Assembly (NCBI RefSeq): GCF_018381315.1 | Contig: NZ_JAGZSD010000021.1 | Location: 1 to 63,603, forward strand | Reading direction: 5' to 3' | Length of the DNA: 63,603 nt | Source of the DNA: Anaerostipes sp. | GTDB lineage: Bacteria > Bacillota > Clostridia > Lachnospirales > Lachnospiraceae | Shown: positions 16,479 through 24,846 of the stretch, in pieces | Layout: each line of letters begins with the position of its first letter | How positions within the stretch are numbered: the first letter of the stretch is position 1 | Program-made: the position numbers and the translations under genes | The notes under the pieces: generated by a model | Databases searched by the model: none | What the model saw: the letters and a program-made list of their open reading frames with translations, nothing else | What the model was told of the DNA's origin: nothing

Positions 16479-16829
16479 ATGACAGATTTAATTTGTATTG
16501 TTTGTCCGAAGGGATGTCATTTAAAGGTTGACGAAGAAAATGGATATAAAGTAACCGGAAACGGGTGTCCGAGAGGGGCCGTATATGGGGAAAAAGAATT
16601 AGTCAACCCTACCAGAGTAATCACATCCACAGTTAGAGTTGATGCAGAGACAGCAAGAAGAGTTCCGGTAAAAACAAACGGCGATATTCCAAAAGGAAAG
16701 ATTTATGATATTATGGATGAGCTGACCAAAGTAACAGCAAAAGCACCAGTGAATGTGGGAGATGTCATTATCAAAGATGTTCTTGGACTGGGAGTAGATA
16801 TTGTGGCAACAAAGAAAGTTACAGCATAG
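16479..16829 (+). CDS. DUF1667 family protein, iron-sulfur/redox partner of GlpAB
   Basis: 116 residues from the ATG at 16479, one base after the glpB stop. It has the DUF1667 pattern CIVCPKGCHL near the N terminus and NGCPRG near residue 31, giving four Cys that could hold an iron-sulfur cluster. These small proteins occur next to GlpA/GlpB-like genes in Clostridia and are thought to work in the same complex. Its exact role has not been established as far as I know. Confidence 0.85.
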   Translation: MTDLICIVCPKGCHLKVDEENGYKVTGNGCPRGAVYGEKELVNPTRVITSTVRVDAETARRVPVKTNGDIPKGKIYDIMDELTKVTAKAPVNVGDVIIKDVLGLGVDIVATKKVTA

Positions 16830-16845
16830 CATTTAGGAGGAAAAC

Positions 16846-17889
16846 ATGAGCGTTATTACATTTATTTGTGCAGGACAGATGGCATCAGCAATTACATTTC
16901 CAGCAATGGAAAACGGACACGAGGTTCGTTTGGTAGGTTCTCCGCTGGACCGGGATATCATTAACGGGTTAAAAAAAGATAATTTCCATATCACGTTAAA
17001 AAGAACTTTACATGACGGCATCAAATACTATCAGATCGAGGAATTAGAGGAAGCTCTGGACGGAGCGGATGCAGCACTCTGCGGTGTGAGCAGCTTTGGA
17101 TTAGACTGGTTCTGTGATGAGATCCTCCCGGTTATCCCGGAAAGTGTACCATTACTCTCAGTGACCAAGGGTATGGTTGACCTGGATGACGGAACTTTAG
17201 TCCCGTATCCGGTGATCTTTGAAGAACGCCAGCCGGAAGGAAAACATCTTGATATCAATGCCATCGGCGGACCTTGCACCAGCTATGAACTGGCAGACCA
17301 TGACCACAGCCATGTGGCATTCTGCGGAAAGAACATGGAAACTCTGAAAATGTTTAAGGATCTGCTGGCAACCGATTACTATCACATCAGCATGTCCAAA
17401 GATGTAGTCGGAGTGGAATGTGCCGTAGCTATGAAGAATGCCTATGCATTAGGTGTTACTTTAGCGGTTGGCCTTTCTGAAAAAATGGAAGGGAAGATCG
17501 GCATACAGCATTATAATTCACAGGCAGCACTGTTTGGACAGAGTGTGAAGGAGATGACAAGGCTCCTGGAACTGATCGGGGGAGGCCCGGAAAACATTGT
17601 TCACGGTGCAGGAGATTTATATGTAACAGTCTTCGGAGGAAGAACAAGAAAGATCGGAACCCTTCTCGGGCGCGGATTAAGCTTTGACGAGGCTATGGAA
17701 GAATTACAGGGTGTAACATTAGAATCCATCGTCATTGCCACAAGAACAGCGCGTGCTGTAAGAAAGCTTGCAGAACGGGGAGTGGTATCTCTGGAAGAAT
17801 TCCCGCTTCTTATGCATGTGGATTCCATCATCAATGAAGGGGCAGAAGTTAATATCCCTTGGGATGAATTTACTATGATTAAAGAATAA
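16846..17889 (+). CDS. GpsA-like NAD(P)-dependent glycerol-3-phosphate dehydrogenase family protein (copy 1)
   Basis: 347 residues. The fold matches GpsA: an N-terminal Rossmann domain and a helical domain with the conserved Lys in AVAMKNAYALG near residue 200 and the GDLYVT...GGRTRK phosphate-binding region near 260. It differs from classic GpsA in the dinucleotide motif, FICAGQMAS, where the first Gly is Cys. A paralog at 34379-35407 is alike over its whole length. It ends the glycerol-3-phosphate operon, 16 bases after the DUF1667 gene with an AGGAGG site. Substrate may be glycerol 3-phosphate or a related polyol phosphate. Confidence 0.78.
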   Translation: MSVITFICAGQMASAITFPAMENGHEVRLVGSPLDRDIINGLKKDNFHITLKRTLHDGIKYYQIEELEEALDGADAALCGVSSFGLDWFCDEILPVIPESVPLLSVTKGMVDLDDGTLVPYPVIFEERQPEGKHLDINAIGGPCTSYELADHDHSHVAFCGKNMETLKMFKDLLATDYYHISMSKDVVGVECAVAMKNAYALGVTLAVGLSEKMEGKIGIQHYNSQAALFGQSVKEMTRLLELIGGGPENIVHGAGDLYVTVFGGRTRKIGTLLGRGLSFDEAMEELQGVTLESIVIATRTARAVRKLAERGVVSLEEFPLLMHVDSIINEGAEVNIPWDEFTMIKE

Positions 17890-17915
17890 ACAAGTGACTA
17901 TAATAACTTGATAAT

Positions 17916-17951
17916 CAAAAGGCGTGTTCCACATTGTGGGAGACGCCTTTT
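17916..17951 (+). terminator. Terminator of the glycerol-3-phosphate operon
   Basis: CAAAAGGCGT / ACGCCTTTTG frames an inner CCAC/GTGG stem; the T4 of the 3' arm is followed by GG. It lies just behind the GpsA-like gene. Confidence 0.8.
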
Positions 17952-17954
17952 GGC

Positions 17955-17983
17955 TTGAAAGATAAAAGTTCTGGTTCTATAAT
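17955..17983 (+). promoter_or_regulatory. Promoter of the DUF296-asnS unit
   Basis: TTGAAA (17955-17960), 17-nt spacer, TATAAT (17978-17983), about 50 bases before the start codon at 18033. Confidence 0.75.
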
Positions 17984-18032
17984 GAAGAAAGGCACAGCTT
18001 GTTTAAGTTGATAAAATAAAGGAGGATTTCTC

Positions 18033-18452
18033 ATGGAATACCGAAAGTTTGGAAACCATTATGTTATAAGACTGGAAAAAGGCGAAGAAATCGTTGCAAA
18101 GATGAAGGAATTATGTGAAAAAGAGAATGTTAAGCTTGCATCTTTGAGCGGCATCGGAGCTGTTAATAAAGTAACGGCAGGTTTATTTAAAACAAAAGAA
18201 AAGAAATATGTCAGCAAAACCTATGAAGAAGATATGGAGATTGTTTCTCTGGGAGGTAATGTTTCCTGCATGAATGGGGAAACCTATTTACACTTCCATA
18301 TCAGTGTTGCAAATGAGGCGGGAGAAGTCCGCGGAGGGCATCTCACGGAAGCTTATATCAGTGCTACAGGAGAGTTAATTCTCACTGAGATAGAAGGAAG
18401 TGCAGACCGGGAATACAGTGAAGAGATCGGATTGAATCTATTTAAATTTTAA
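18033..18452 (+). CDS. PPC/DUF296 domain protein
   Basis: 139 residues, a single PPC (DUF296) domain. Family features are the GIGAVN segment near residue 42, the HLHFHISVA-like motif YLHFHISVA and the GGHLTEA motif near residue 105. In plants the domain is part of AT-hook proteins; bacterial stand-alone versions form trimers of unknown function, with conserved His residues that may bind metal. It sits 15 bases upstream of asnS with an AAGGAGG site, so it probably shares its transcript. Confidence 0.85.
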   Translation: MEYRKFGNHYVIRLEKGEEIVAKMKELCEKENVKLASLSGIGAVNKVTAGLFKTKEKKYVSKTYEEDMEIVSLGGNVSCMNGETYLHFHISVANEAGEVRGGHLTEAYISATGELILTEIEGSADREYSEEIGLNLFKF

Positions 18453-18467
18453 GAGGAGAAACATAAC

Positions 18468-19853
18468 GTGCAGATATTAACAGGGAGACAGATCTATAAA
18501 CATTATAAAGAATACAGTCAGAAGGAACTGAGGCTGTGCGGATGGGTGAAAAGCAACCGGGATTCCAGGGATTTTGGATTTCTTGTCATCAATGACGGGA
18601 CTTTTTTTGAGCCTATTCAGATTGTGTATGAAAAACAGCTCACGAATTTCAGCCAGATCAAAAAACTGTCTGTTGGAACAGCAGTCATCATCGAAGGCAT
18701 TTTGACAGAAACACCGGATGCCAGACAGCCGTTTGAAATTCAGGCAGCCAGCATAGAAGTAGAGGGAGAGTCTCCGTCAGACTATCCGCTGCAAAAGAAA
18801 CGGCATTCTTTTGAATATTTGAGGACGATAGCTCATCTGAGACCAAGAGCCAATACATTTCAGGCTGTGTACAGGATCCGTTCTCTGATTGCTTATGCCA
18901 TTCATAAGTTTTTTATGGAGCGGGATTTTGTCTATGTCCACACACCGATTATTTCAGGGCAGGACTGTGAAGGGGCCGGTGAAATGTTTCAGGTCACCAC
19001 CCTGGATCTTGCTGAGCTTTCCCATGGAAAAAATTTGGATTATCGGGAAGACTTTTTTGAAAAAGAAACAAATCTTACAGTCAGCGGACAGCTGAACGGA
19101 GAGGCATTTGCACAGGCGTTTCGAAATATTTATACGTTCGGGCCTACGTTTCGTGCTGAGGAGTCAAACACTACCAGACATGCGGCAGAATTCTGGATGA
19201 TAGAGCCGGAAATGGCGTTTGCTGATCTGGAAGACAATATGCTGCTGGCGGAAAATATGATTAAATATATTATTGACTATGTACTGGAGCAGGCTCCTGA
19301 GGAAATGGAGTTTTTTAATAAGTTTGTGGACAAGGGCCTTCTGGAGCGTCTGCATCATGTGGCACAATCAGAGTTTGCCCGGGTTACTTATACAGAGGCT
19401 GTAGAGCTTTTGGAGAAACACAATGATAAGTTTCAGTATCCGGTTTCATGGGGAACGGATTTACAGACAGAGCATGAACGGTATCTCACAGAAAAGGTTT
19501 ATAAGAAGCCTGTATTTGTGACAGATTATCCAAAGGAGATCAAGGCATTTTATATGAAGCAGAACCCGGACGGAAAAACTGTGGCGGCTGTAGATCTTCT
19601 GGTTCCCGGGATCGGGGAGATCATCGGCGGAAGCCAGAGGGAGGATGATTTAGAGAAGCTTCAGATGAGGATGAATGAGCTGGATATGAATCTCTCTGAC
19701 TACGATTTTTATTTGGATTTGAGGAAATACGGATCTACAAGGCACTCAGGCTTTGGACTTGGGTTTGAGCGGATGGTTATGTATGTGACCGGAATGGCAA
19801 ATATACGGGATGTAATACCATTCCCGAGAACTGCGGGAAAATGTGATTTTTAA
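18468..19853 (+). CDS. asnS: Asparaginyl-tRNA synthetase
   Basis: 461 residues, GTG start behind AGAGGAG. An N-terminal OB-fold anticodon-binding domain (about 10-105) precedes a class II catalytic core with motif 2 FRAEESNTTRHAAEFWM near residue 227 and motif 3 GFGLGFERMVMY near residue 433. It charges tRNA-Asn; the gene for that tRNA is at 144-216. The presence of AsnS shows that Asn-tRNA is made directly rather than only by amidation. Confidence 0.95.
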   Translation: MQILTGRQIYKHYKEYSQKELRLCGWVKSNRDSRDFGFLVINDGTFFEPIQIVYEKQLTNFSQIKKLSVGTAVIIEGILTETPDARQPFEIQAASIEVEGESPSDYPLQKKRHSFEYLRTIAHLRPRANTFQAVYRIRSLIAYAIHKFFMERDFVYVHTPIISGQDCEGAGEMFQVTTLDLAELSHGKNLDYREDFFEKETNLTVSGQLNGEAFAQAFRNIYTFGPTFRAEESNTTRHAAEFWMIEPEMAFADLEDNMLLAENMIKYIIDYVLEQAPEEMEFFNKFVDKGLLERLHHVAQSEFARVTYTEAVELLEKHNDKFQYPVSWGTDLQTEHERYLTEKVYKKPVFVTDYPKEIKAFYMKQNPDGKTVAAVDLLVPGIGEIIGGSQREDDLEKLQMRMNELDMNLSDYDFYLDLRKYGSTRHSGFGLGFERMVMYVTGMANIRDVIPFPRTAGKCDF

Positions 19854-19939
19854 TATATCATCTGAATGCAGAGGCGGCTGTGTAATTTTTTGCATAAGAC
19901 CATGTTTTTTACACATGCTATGAAAAAAGAGGTGGTTTG

Positions 19940-20542
19940 ATGCATTCCTTATGGCAGGAAAAAATAGAATTCCCATATTATCCGATTTTGAAGACTGATA
20001 AACAAGTAGATATTTTATATCTGGAGGCATCGCTTCAAAATGCAGTGGAGGCCCATTTTCAAAAAGAACAGGGAAAAACCGTTATGATTATGGAAGAAAA
20101 AACCATTGCGGATATGACAGAATTGGGGGGAATGGGAATCATAAAAGGGGAGACGAAAGAAGAGATCAAGGACCTGCACAGGTTAAGAGATTATATCGAA
20201 GGAAGAAATATCCCGTGCGACATGGTTGTGGAATCTAATAACTGTATCTGGGTTCATCCGCTGAAATTGTTTCTGTTTATGACAGAAGGAATTGACGTAT
20301 ACGAACAAATGCAGGTGCTGGGACGGAAGGAAAATAAACTGGACACGGGAACTGTTTATATAACAGCGCAGACAGTGGTAGAAAAGAAAGAGAAGAGTCC
20401 TATGTTTGTCCATGCATTTTCGTGCAGGGAATTTCCAAAGCTTGAGAAGCCATACAAGGAAATGCGCAGATACGGTGAATACTGGCTCATCTGTACAGAT
20501 GAAGAAACGATAGAAGGAAGTGATTTCTCCTGGAATATATGA
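19940..20542 (+). CDS. Conserved hypothetical protein
   Basis: 200 residues from the ATG at 19940 behind GAGGTGG; a TTG one codon earlier is less likely. No membrane segment or signal peptide is seen. The protein is acidic in its middle part and has no motif I recognise. It lies between asnS and yqeY with short gaps and a possible shared transcript. The function is unknown; codon use is like its neighbours, so it is probably a native gene. Confidence 0.7.
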   Translation: MHSLWQEKIEFPYYPILKTDKQVDILYLEASLQNAVEAHFQKEQGKTVMIMEEKTIADMTELGGMGIIKGETKEEIKDLHRLRDYIEGRNIPCDMVVESNNCIWVHPLKLFLFMTEGIDVYEQMQVLGRKENKLDTGTVYITAQTVVEKKEKSPMFVHAFSCREFPKLEKPYKEMRRYGEYWLICTDEETIEGSDFSWNI

Positions 20543-20572
20543 TAGAATAAAAACAAAAAACAGGAGGACATT

Positions 20573-21019
20573 ATGAGCAAGATTGATGAAATCAGAAAAG
20601 AAATGGTAGCAGCTATGAAAAATAAGGATAAAGCCAGAAAAGAAGCTTTGTCTATGCTGTTAAGTGCACTAAAAAATGCACAGATTGATAAAAGAGAGGA
20701 TCTTACAGAGGCAGAAGAGAACGCGATTATTGCAAAGGAACTGAAACAGACAAAAGAGACTCTGGAATCCTGCCCGGAAGACCGGACAGATATTATTGAG
20801 GAGTGTAACATACGCCTTGCAGTGATAAAAGAATTTGCTCCCGAAGAGATGAATGAGGAGCAGATCAATGCAGAAATCAATACAGTGCTCAGCGAACTGG
20901 GAATCGATGCTCCAACCGGAAAAGATAAGGGTAAGATCATGAAGAGTCTTATGCCGAGAGTGAAGGGAAAAGCAGACGGAAAGCTGGTCAATCAGCTGGT
21001 GGCTGCAAGGATCCAGTAG
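20573..21019 (+). CDS. yqeY: GatB/YqeY domain protein
   Basis: 148 residues, the normal size of the YqeY family, with an N-terminal region rich in charged residues and the C-terminal tail domain shared with GatB (MPRVKGKADGKLVNQLV). In GatB this domain contacts tRNA; the stand-alone protein is thought to bind tRNA or act in amidation, but its role is unsettled. An ACAGGAGG site precedes the ATG. It is followed after 8 bases by a cysteine hydrolase gene. Confidence 0.9.
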   Translation: MSKIDEIRKEMVAAMKNKDKARKEALSMLLSALKNAQIDKREDLTEAEENAIIAKELKQTKETLESCPEDRTDIIEECNIRLAVIKEFAPEEMNEEQINAEINTVLSELGIDAPTGKDKGKIMKSLMPRVKGKADGKLVNQLVAARIQ

Positions 21020-21027
21020 GAGGCTGT

Positions 21028-21561
21028 ATGGAACATATATTGGTTGTCATTGATATGCAGAATGATTTTATCGACGGGTCACTTGGAACTGAGGAAGCAA
21101 GAGAGATCACAGATCAGGCAGCAAAAAAGATCAGAGAGTTTAAAGGCAGCATTTACGGAACCCTTGATACTCATACCGAGGATTACTTAAATACTCAGGA
21201 AGGTCAGAATCTTCCGGTGCCTCACTGTATTTTGGGAGAAGAAGGCTGGGCACTGCATCCCGATATTATGGATGCCATCTCTGACACAGAGGCAGAGGTC
21301 ATGGATTTCTGCCGCAAAGATACATTTGGATCCATTGAGCTGTGTGAACTGCTGAAACAAAGATATGAAGGAAAAGACACAGAGATTGAATTCATTGGCC
21401 TGTGTACGGATATTTGTGTAATCTCAAATGTTCTGATGGTAAAGGCGGCCCTTCCGGAAGCAAGGCTGATCGTCCACGCTGGTCTGTGCGCAGGAGTCAC
21501 AAAAGAAAGCCATGAGAATGCCTTGAATGCTATGAAAATGTGCCAGATAGATATAAAATAA
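21028..21561 (+). CDS. Isochorismatase-fold cysteine hydrolase (nicotinamidase-like)
   Basis: 177 residues. The catalytic triad is visible: Asp in VVIDMQNDFIDG (residue 8), Lys in the CRKDTFGS segment near residue 95, and the nucleophilic Cys in GLCTDICVISN near residue 132. The two Asp/His positions of LDTHTEDY (about 50-56) would bind metal in nicotinamidases. It could deamidate nicotinamide for NAD salvage, but the family has many substrates. It ends the transcription unit ahead of a strong terminator. Confidence 0.83.
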   Translation: MEHILVVIDMQNDFIDGSLGTEEAREITDQAAKKIREFKGSIYGTLDTHTEDYLNTQEGQNLPVPHCILGEEGWALHPDIMDAISDTEAEVMDFCRKDTFGSIELCELLKQRYEGKDTEIEFIGLCTDICVISNVLMVKAALPEARLIVHAGLCAGVTKESHENALNAMKMCQIDIK

Positions 21562-21588
21562 GTTTTACCTTCTATGGAGTTTATCACT

Positions 21589-21634
21589 GATACCCAAGAG
21601 TTAAAAATCTAACTCTTGGGTATCAATTTTTTTA
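21589..21634 (+). terminator. Terminator after the cysteine hydrolase gene
   Basis: A perfect 15-bp stem (21589-21603 with 21610-21624, GATACCC arm) with a 6-nt loop is followed by AATTTTTTT. It also lies at the end of the oppositely oriented rubredoxin-GltS gene. Confidence 0.9.
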
Positions 21635-21657
21635 TTGAATAAAGAAATTATTTGCCT
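21627..21657 (+). repeat. Post-terminator repeat copy (TTTTTTTATTGAATAAAG...)
   Basis: 31 bases starting in the T run of the preceding terminator match 28018-28048 at 28 positions, ending in both cases in TGCCT. Related shorter forms follow the terminators at 617-650, 30276-30312 and 63444-63490. The function is unknown. Confidence 0.6.
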
Positions 21658-21665
21658 TGGTTCTT

Positions 21666-23060
21666 CTATACATGTTCTATATCTGTATACTCGGATATTT
21701 CCCGGTTAGTCGTCCGTAAATCTGAGACACTCAGATCATGGATATCTGCATGGCCGGTAATCCGTCCGAACATTTCAAGCTCTGATCTGCATACGTTCAG
21801 ATAGTTGCAGAGACGCTTGGCTGAATTTTCTATATGAAGCCGTTTTCTCAATTCCTCATCCTGAGTGGCCACTCCAACCGGGCACTGTCCGGTGTTGCAG
21901 ATGCGGTACTGCTGACAGGCAGCAGCCACAAGAGCGGCAGAAGCAACGGCTATGGCGTCAGCTCCCATAGCGAGTGCTTTCGCAAAATCACCCGGGAGCC
22001 TGAGTCCGCCGGTAATGACCAGATCCATGGAAAGGTGGTGCCGGTCCAGATATTTTCTGGCTCTGGATAATGCAAAAATAGTCGGAATGGATGTGTTGTC
22101 CTTTAATGTTCTGGGACTTGCTCCTGTGGCACCGCCCCGGCCGTCTATGGTTACAAAGTCAGCGTCAGCATAAGCGATCCATTCCAGATCCTGTTCAATA
22201 TGCCCGGCGGCGATCTTAACTCCCACAGGTCTTCCTCCGGAGACATCCTTCAGCCAGTCTACCATTGTTTTTAAATCCTCTTTGGAATTGATATTCGGAA
22301 ATTTGGAAGGGCTGATCACATCCTCTCCCAGAGGCTTGTTTCTTATTTTGGCAATCTCAGGGGTTACCTTATCCCCCGGAAGGTGTCCGCCCATACCGGG
22401 TTTGGTTCCCTGGCCGATCTTAATTTCTATGGCGTCTGCATTCCGGAGGTTTTCATCTGTGACACTGTACAGGTTGGGAACATATTCAAATATGTATTTA
22501 TAGGCAGCCTGGCGTTCCTCAGGAAGGATGCCTCCTTCGCCGCTGCACATGGCAGTTTTAGACATGGCGCTGCCTTTTGCCAAAGCGGTTTTTAATTCTT
22601 TGGACAGAGCACCGAAAGACATATGGGAAACATAAACCGGGTGGTATATTTCCATAGGTTTCTTTGCTTTCTTTCCAATCACTGTTTTTGTATTCACGGG
22701 ATCTCCGGCATTCAAAGGTGCAGGGTTCAGCTGTGCTCCCATAATCAAAATATCATCCCATGATATGATTGGCTTTAAGGTTCCCATGGCATCCACTACA
22801 GATGAACCTGTAAGAGCCATCTGGTGAATCGCATCCATCTGCGGGAATTCTTTGGAAGAACTTTTGGAAAAGGCTTCAGGATAAGCTAAAGGGTTGGAAT
22901 TGCCGGCAGAAGAAACAGGTTCATCCTCTGCCGGTTCAAACTTATCTTTGGATGCCTTGCAGACAGGACATGTAAAGTCAGATCCAAGCTGAGAAAAAGG
23001 AGCAGCTTCTGCCTCATCGTCGTAGACATAGCCGCAGATACTGCATTTAAAAATACTCAT
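21666..23060 (-). CDS. Rubredoxin-glutamate synthase domain fusion protein
   Basis: 464 residues. An N-terminal rubredoxin (about 1-50) has the two metal loops CSICGY and CPVCKA. After a linker, a glutamate-synthase-like FMN barrel domain (about 95-440) has the GGHLPGDKV segment, the GATGASP motif and the three-Cys pattern C-x5-C-x4-C of the [3Fe-4S] cluster (CQQYRICNTGQCPVG). It lacks the glutaminase domain of GltB, so it is not a full glutamate synthase. It may be a flavin-linked reductase that gets electrons through the rubredoxin. A Fur/PerR-like palindrome lies at its promoter. Confidence 0.88.
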   Translation of the reverse strand: MSIFKCSICGYVYDDEAEAAPFSQLGSDFTCPVCKASKDKFEPAEDEPVSSAGNSNPLAYPEAFSKSSSKEFPQMDAIHQMALTGSSVVDAMGTLKPIISWDDILIMGAQLNPAPLNAGDPVNTKTVIGKKAKKPMEIYHPVYVSHMSFGALSKELKTALAKGSAMSKTAMCSGEGGILPEERQAAYKYIFEYVPNLYSVTDENLRNADAIEIKIGQGTKPGMGGHLPGDKVTPEIAKIRNKPLGEDVISPSKFPNINSKEDLKTMVDWLKDVSGGRPVGVKIAAGHIEQDLEWIAYADADFVTIDGRGGATGASPRTLKDNTSIPTIFALSRARKYLDRHHLSMDLVITGGLRLPGDFAKALAMGADAIAVASAALVAAACQQYRICNTGQCPVGVATQDEELRKRLHIENSAKRLCNYLNVCRSELEMFGRITGHADIHDLSVSDLRTTNREISEYTDIEHV

Positions 23061-23127
23061 AAAAAACCTCCGTTTCGTGTTATAATAAAAATATTGTCTT
23101 ATGTGACAGACGCAGTTTTTACAATGA

Positions 23128-23149
23128 AATAAGAATTATTCTTATTATA
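23128..23149 (-). promoter_or_regulatory. Extended -10 promoter with Fur/PerR-like operator, upstream of rubredoxin-GltS
   Basis: On the minus strand TATGGTATAAT (TATAAT at 23144-23149) is an extended -10. The 19-base palindrome AATAAGAAT-T-ATTCTTATT (23128-23146) overlaps its -10 and start region. The 7-1-7 layout TAAGAAT-T-ATTCTTA is that of Fur/PerR-family boxes. A PerR- or Fur-like repressor would respond to peroxide or iron, fitting a rubredoxin target. Confidence 0.55.
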
Positions 23150-23202
23150 CCATATCAATGAGAAATTGTATCAGCAAGGAAACAATTTTTGGAGGAAGGA
23201 CT

Positions 23203-23976
23203 ATGATTTTTGAAACCCATGCCCATTATGATGACAAGCAGTTTGACAAAGACCGGGAGGAACTGCTTTCTTCCATGGAGAAGAACGGCATCGGAACGAT
23301 TGTAAATATAGGCTCAAATATGGAGACATCCCGCTGGACGGCAAAAGCATCTGAAAAATATCCGTTTCTGTACGGAGCGGTAGGAGTTCATCCGTCAGAC
23401 AGCGGTGAAATGAAGGATGAGGACCTGGATGAGCTGAGGCAGTATGCAGCAATGCCTAAGATTTTGGCCATAGGAGAAATTGGGCTGGACTATTATTGGG
23501 ACGAGCCGGAGCGAAAGATACAGAAAAAGTGGTTTGAGGCGCAGATGGAACTTGCCAGGGAGACAGATCTTCCAATGGTGATCCACAGCCGGGATGCGGC
23601 AAAGGATACAGAAGACATGATGCGGGCGGTGCATGCGGAAGAGATCGGCGGAGTGGTACACTGCTTTTCGTATCCAAAAGAAATGGCTGAAAAGTTTTTA
23701 GATATGGGGTTCTATCTTGGAATCGGCGGAGTGGTTACATTTAAGAACAGCAAAACACTAAAAGAGGTCGTTTCCTATGCACCTCTTGACAGAATTCTGC
23801 TTGAGACGGACAGCCCCTATCTCTCACCGGAACCGAACCGGGGCAAAAGAAATTCTTCACTGAATCTGCCGTATGTGGCAGAACAGATTGCCGTCCTGAA
23901 AGGGATCAGTGCCCAAGAAGTTATTGAGGCCACAGAACAAAACGCCAAAATTATGTATCGAATGAAAGAGGTATAG
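23203..23976 (+). CDS. tatD: TatD-family metal-dependent hydrolase
   Basis: 257 residues. The ATG at 23203 has GGAGGAAGG in front; an upstream in-frame ATG has none. TatD proteins are TIM-barrel, divalent-metal nucleases. Metal ligands are seen in ETHAHYD (residues 4-9), the Glu of AIGEIGLDYYW near residue 92, the His of MVIHSRDA near 127, VVHCFSY near 152 and the Asp of LETDSPYL near 204. It is followed with no gap by rsmA, a frequent pairing in Bacillota, so both are probably one transcript. Confidence 0.93.
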   Translation: MIFETHAHYDDKQFDKDREELLSSMEKNGIGTIVNIGSNMETSRWTAKASEKYPFLYGAVGVHPSDSGEMKDEDLDELRQYAAMPKILAIGEIGLDYYWDEPERKIQKKWFEAQMELARETDLPMVIHSRDAAKDTEDMMRAVHAEEIGGVVHCFSYPKEMAEKFLDMGFYLGIGGVVTFKNSKTLKEVVSYAPLDRILLETDSPYLSPEPNRGKRNSSLNLPYVAEQIAVLKGISAQEVIEATEQNAKIMYRMKEV

Positions 23977-24846
23977 ATGGAGAAGTTAAGCAACCCTAAA
24001 AAAACAATAGAAGTCATCCAGAAGTATCAGTTTGATTTTCAAAAAAAATTTGGACAGAATTTTTTGATCGACAGCCATGTGCTGGAAAAGATTATTGACG
24101 CAGCACATATTACAAAGGACGATTTTGTACTGGAGATCGGGCCGGGCATCGGTACAATGACTCAGTATCTTTCTGAGTATGCAGGAGCGGTCATGGCAGT
24201 GGAGATTGACCATAATCTGATACCGATTTTGGAAGATACATTGTCCGAATGTGCAAATGTAGAAGTGCTGAATGAAGACATTCTTAAGGTAGACATTGGA
24301 AAGATTGCAGAGGAAAAGAACCAGGGCAGGCCGATTAAGGTGGTGGCAAATCTGCCATATTATATTACGACACCGATCATCATGGGCCTTTTTGAAAAGA
24401 ATGTCCCAATGGACAGTCTCACCGTTATGGTGCAGAAAGAAGTAGCCCAGCGGATGCAGGCAGGACCGGGAACAAAAGATTACGGTGCGCTGTCACTGGC
24501 TGTCCAGTTTTATGCAGAGCCATATATCGTAGCCAATGTGCCTCCCAACTGTTTTATGCCCCGTCCGAAAGTTGGTTCGGCAGTGATCCGGCTGACCAGA
24601 TATCAGGAGATGCCGGTTAAAGTTAAGAATGAAAAGCTCATGTTTTCTATTATCAGAGCTTCTTTTAATCAGAGAAGGAAGACTTTGCAGAATGGAATTA
24701 ACAACAGCGGTTCACTGGATTTCTCCAAGGAACAGGTGGTGGAAGCTCTTACTAAAATGGAGCTTTCACCTACGATCCGTGGAGAGGCACTGAGCCTTGA
24801 ACAATTTGCAAGGCTCAGTGACCTGCTGGAAGAGCTAAAGGGCTAA
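23977..24846 (+). CDS. rsmA: 16S rRNA dimethyladenosine transferase
   Basis: 289 residues. RsmA (KsgA) uses S-adenosylmethionine to dimethylate two adjacent adenosines near the 3' end of 16S rRNA in late small-subunit assembly. Visible motifs are GQNFLID at residue 27, the SAM site LEIGPGIGTMTQ near 52, and the catalytic NLPYYITTPI near 125. The C-terminal domain is present. The ATG directly abuts the tatD stop codon. The 3' end overlaps the convergent gene at 24835 by 12 bases. Confidence 0.95.
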   Translation: MEKLSNPKKTIEVIQKYQFDFQKKFGQNFLIDSHVLEKIIDAAHITKDDFVLEIGPGIGTMTQYLSEYAGAVMAVEIDHNLIPILEDTLSECANVEVLNEDILKVDIGKIAEEKNQGRPIKVVANLPYYITTPIIMGLFEKNVPMDSLTVMVQKEVAQRMQAGPGTKDYGALSLAVQFYAEPYIVANVPPNCFMPRPKVGSAVIRLTRYQEMPVKVKNEKLMFSIIRASFNQRRKTLQNGINNSGSLDFSKEQVVEALTKMELSPTIRGEALSLEQFARLSDLLEELKG

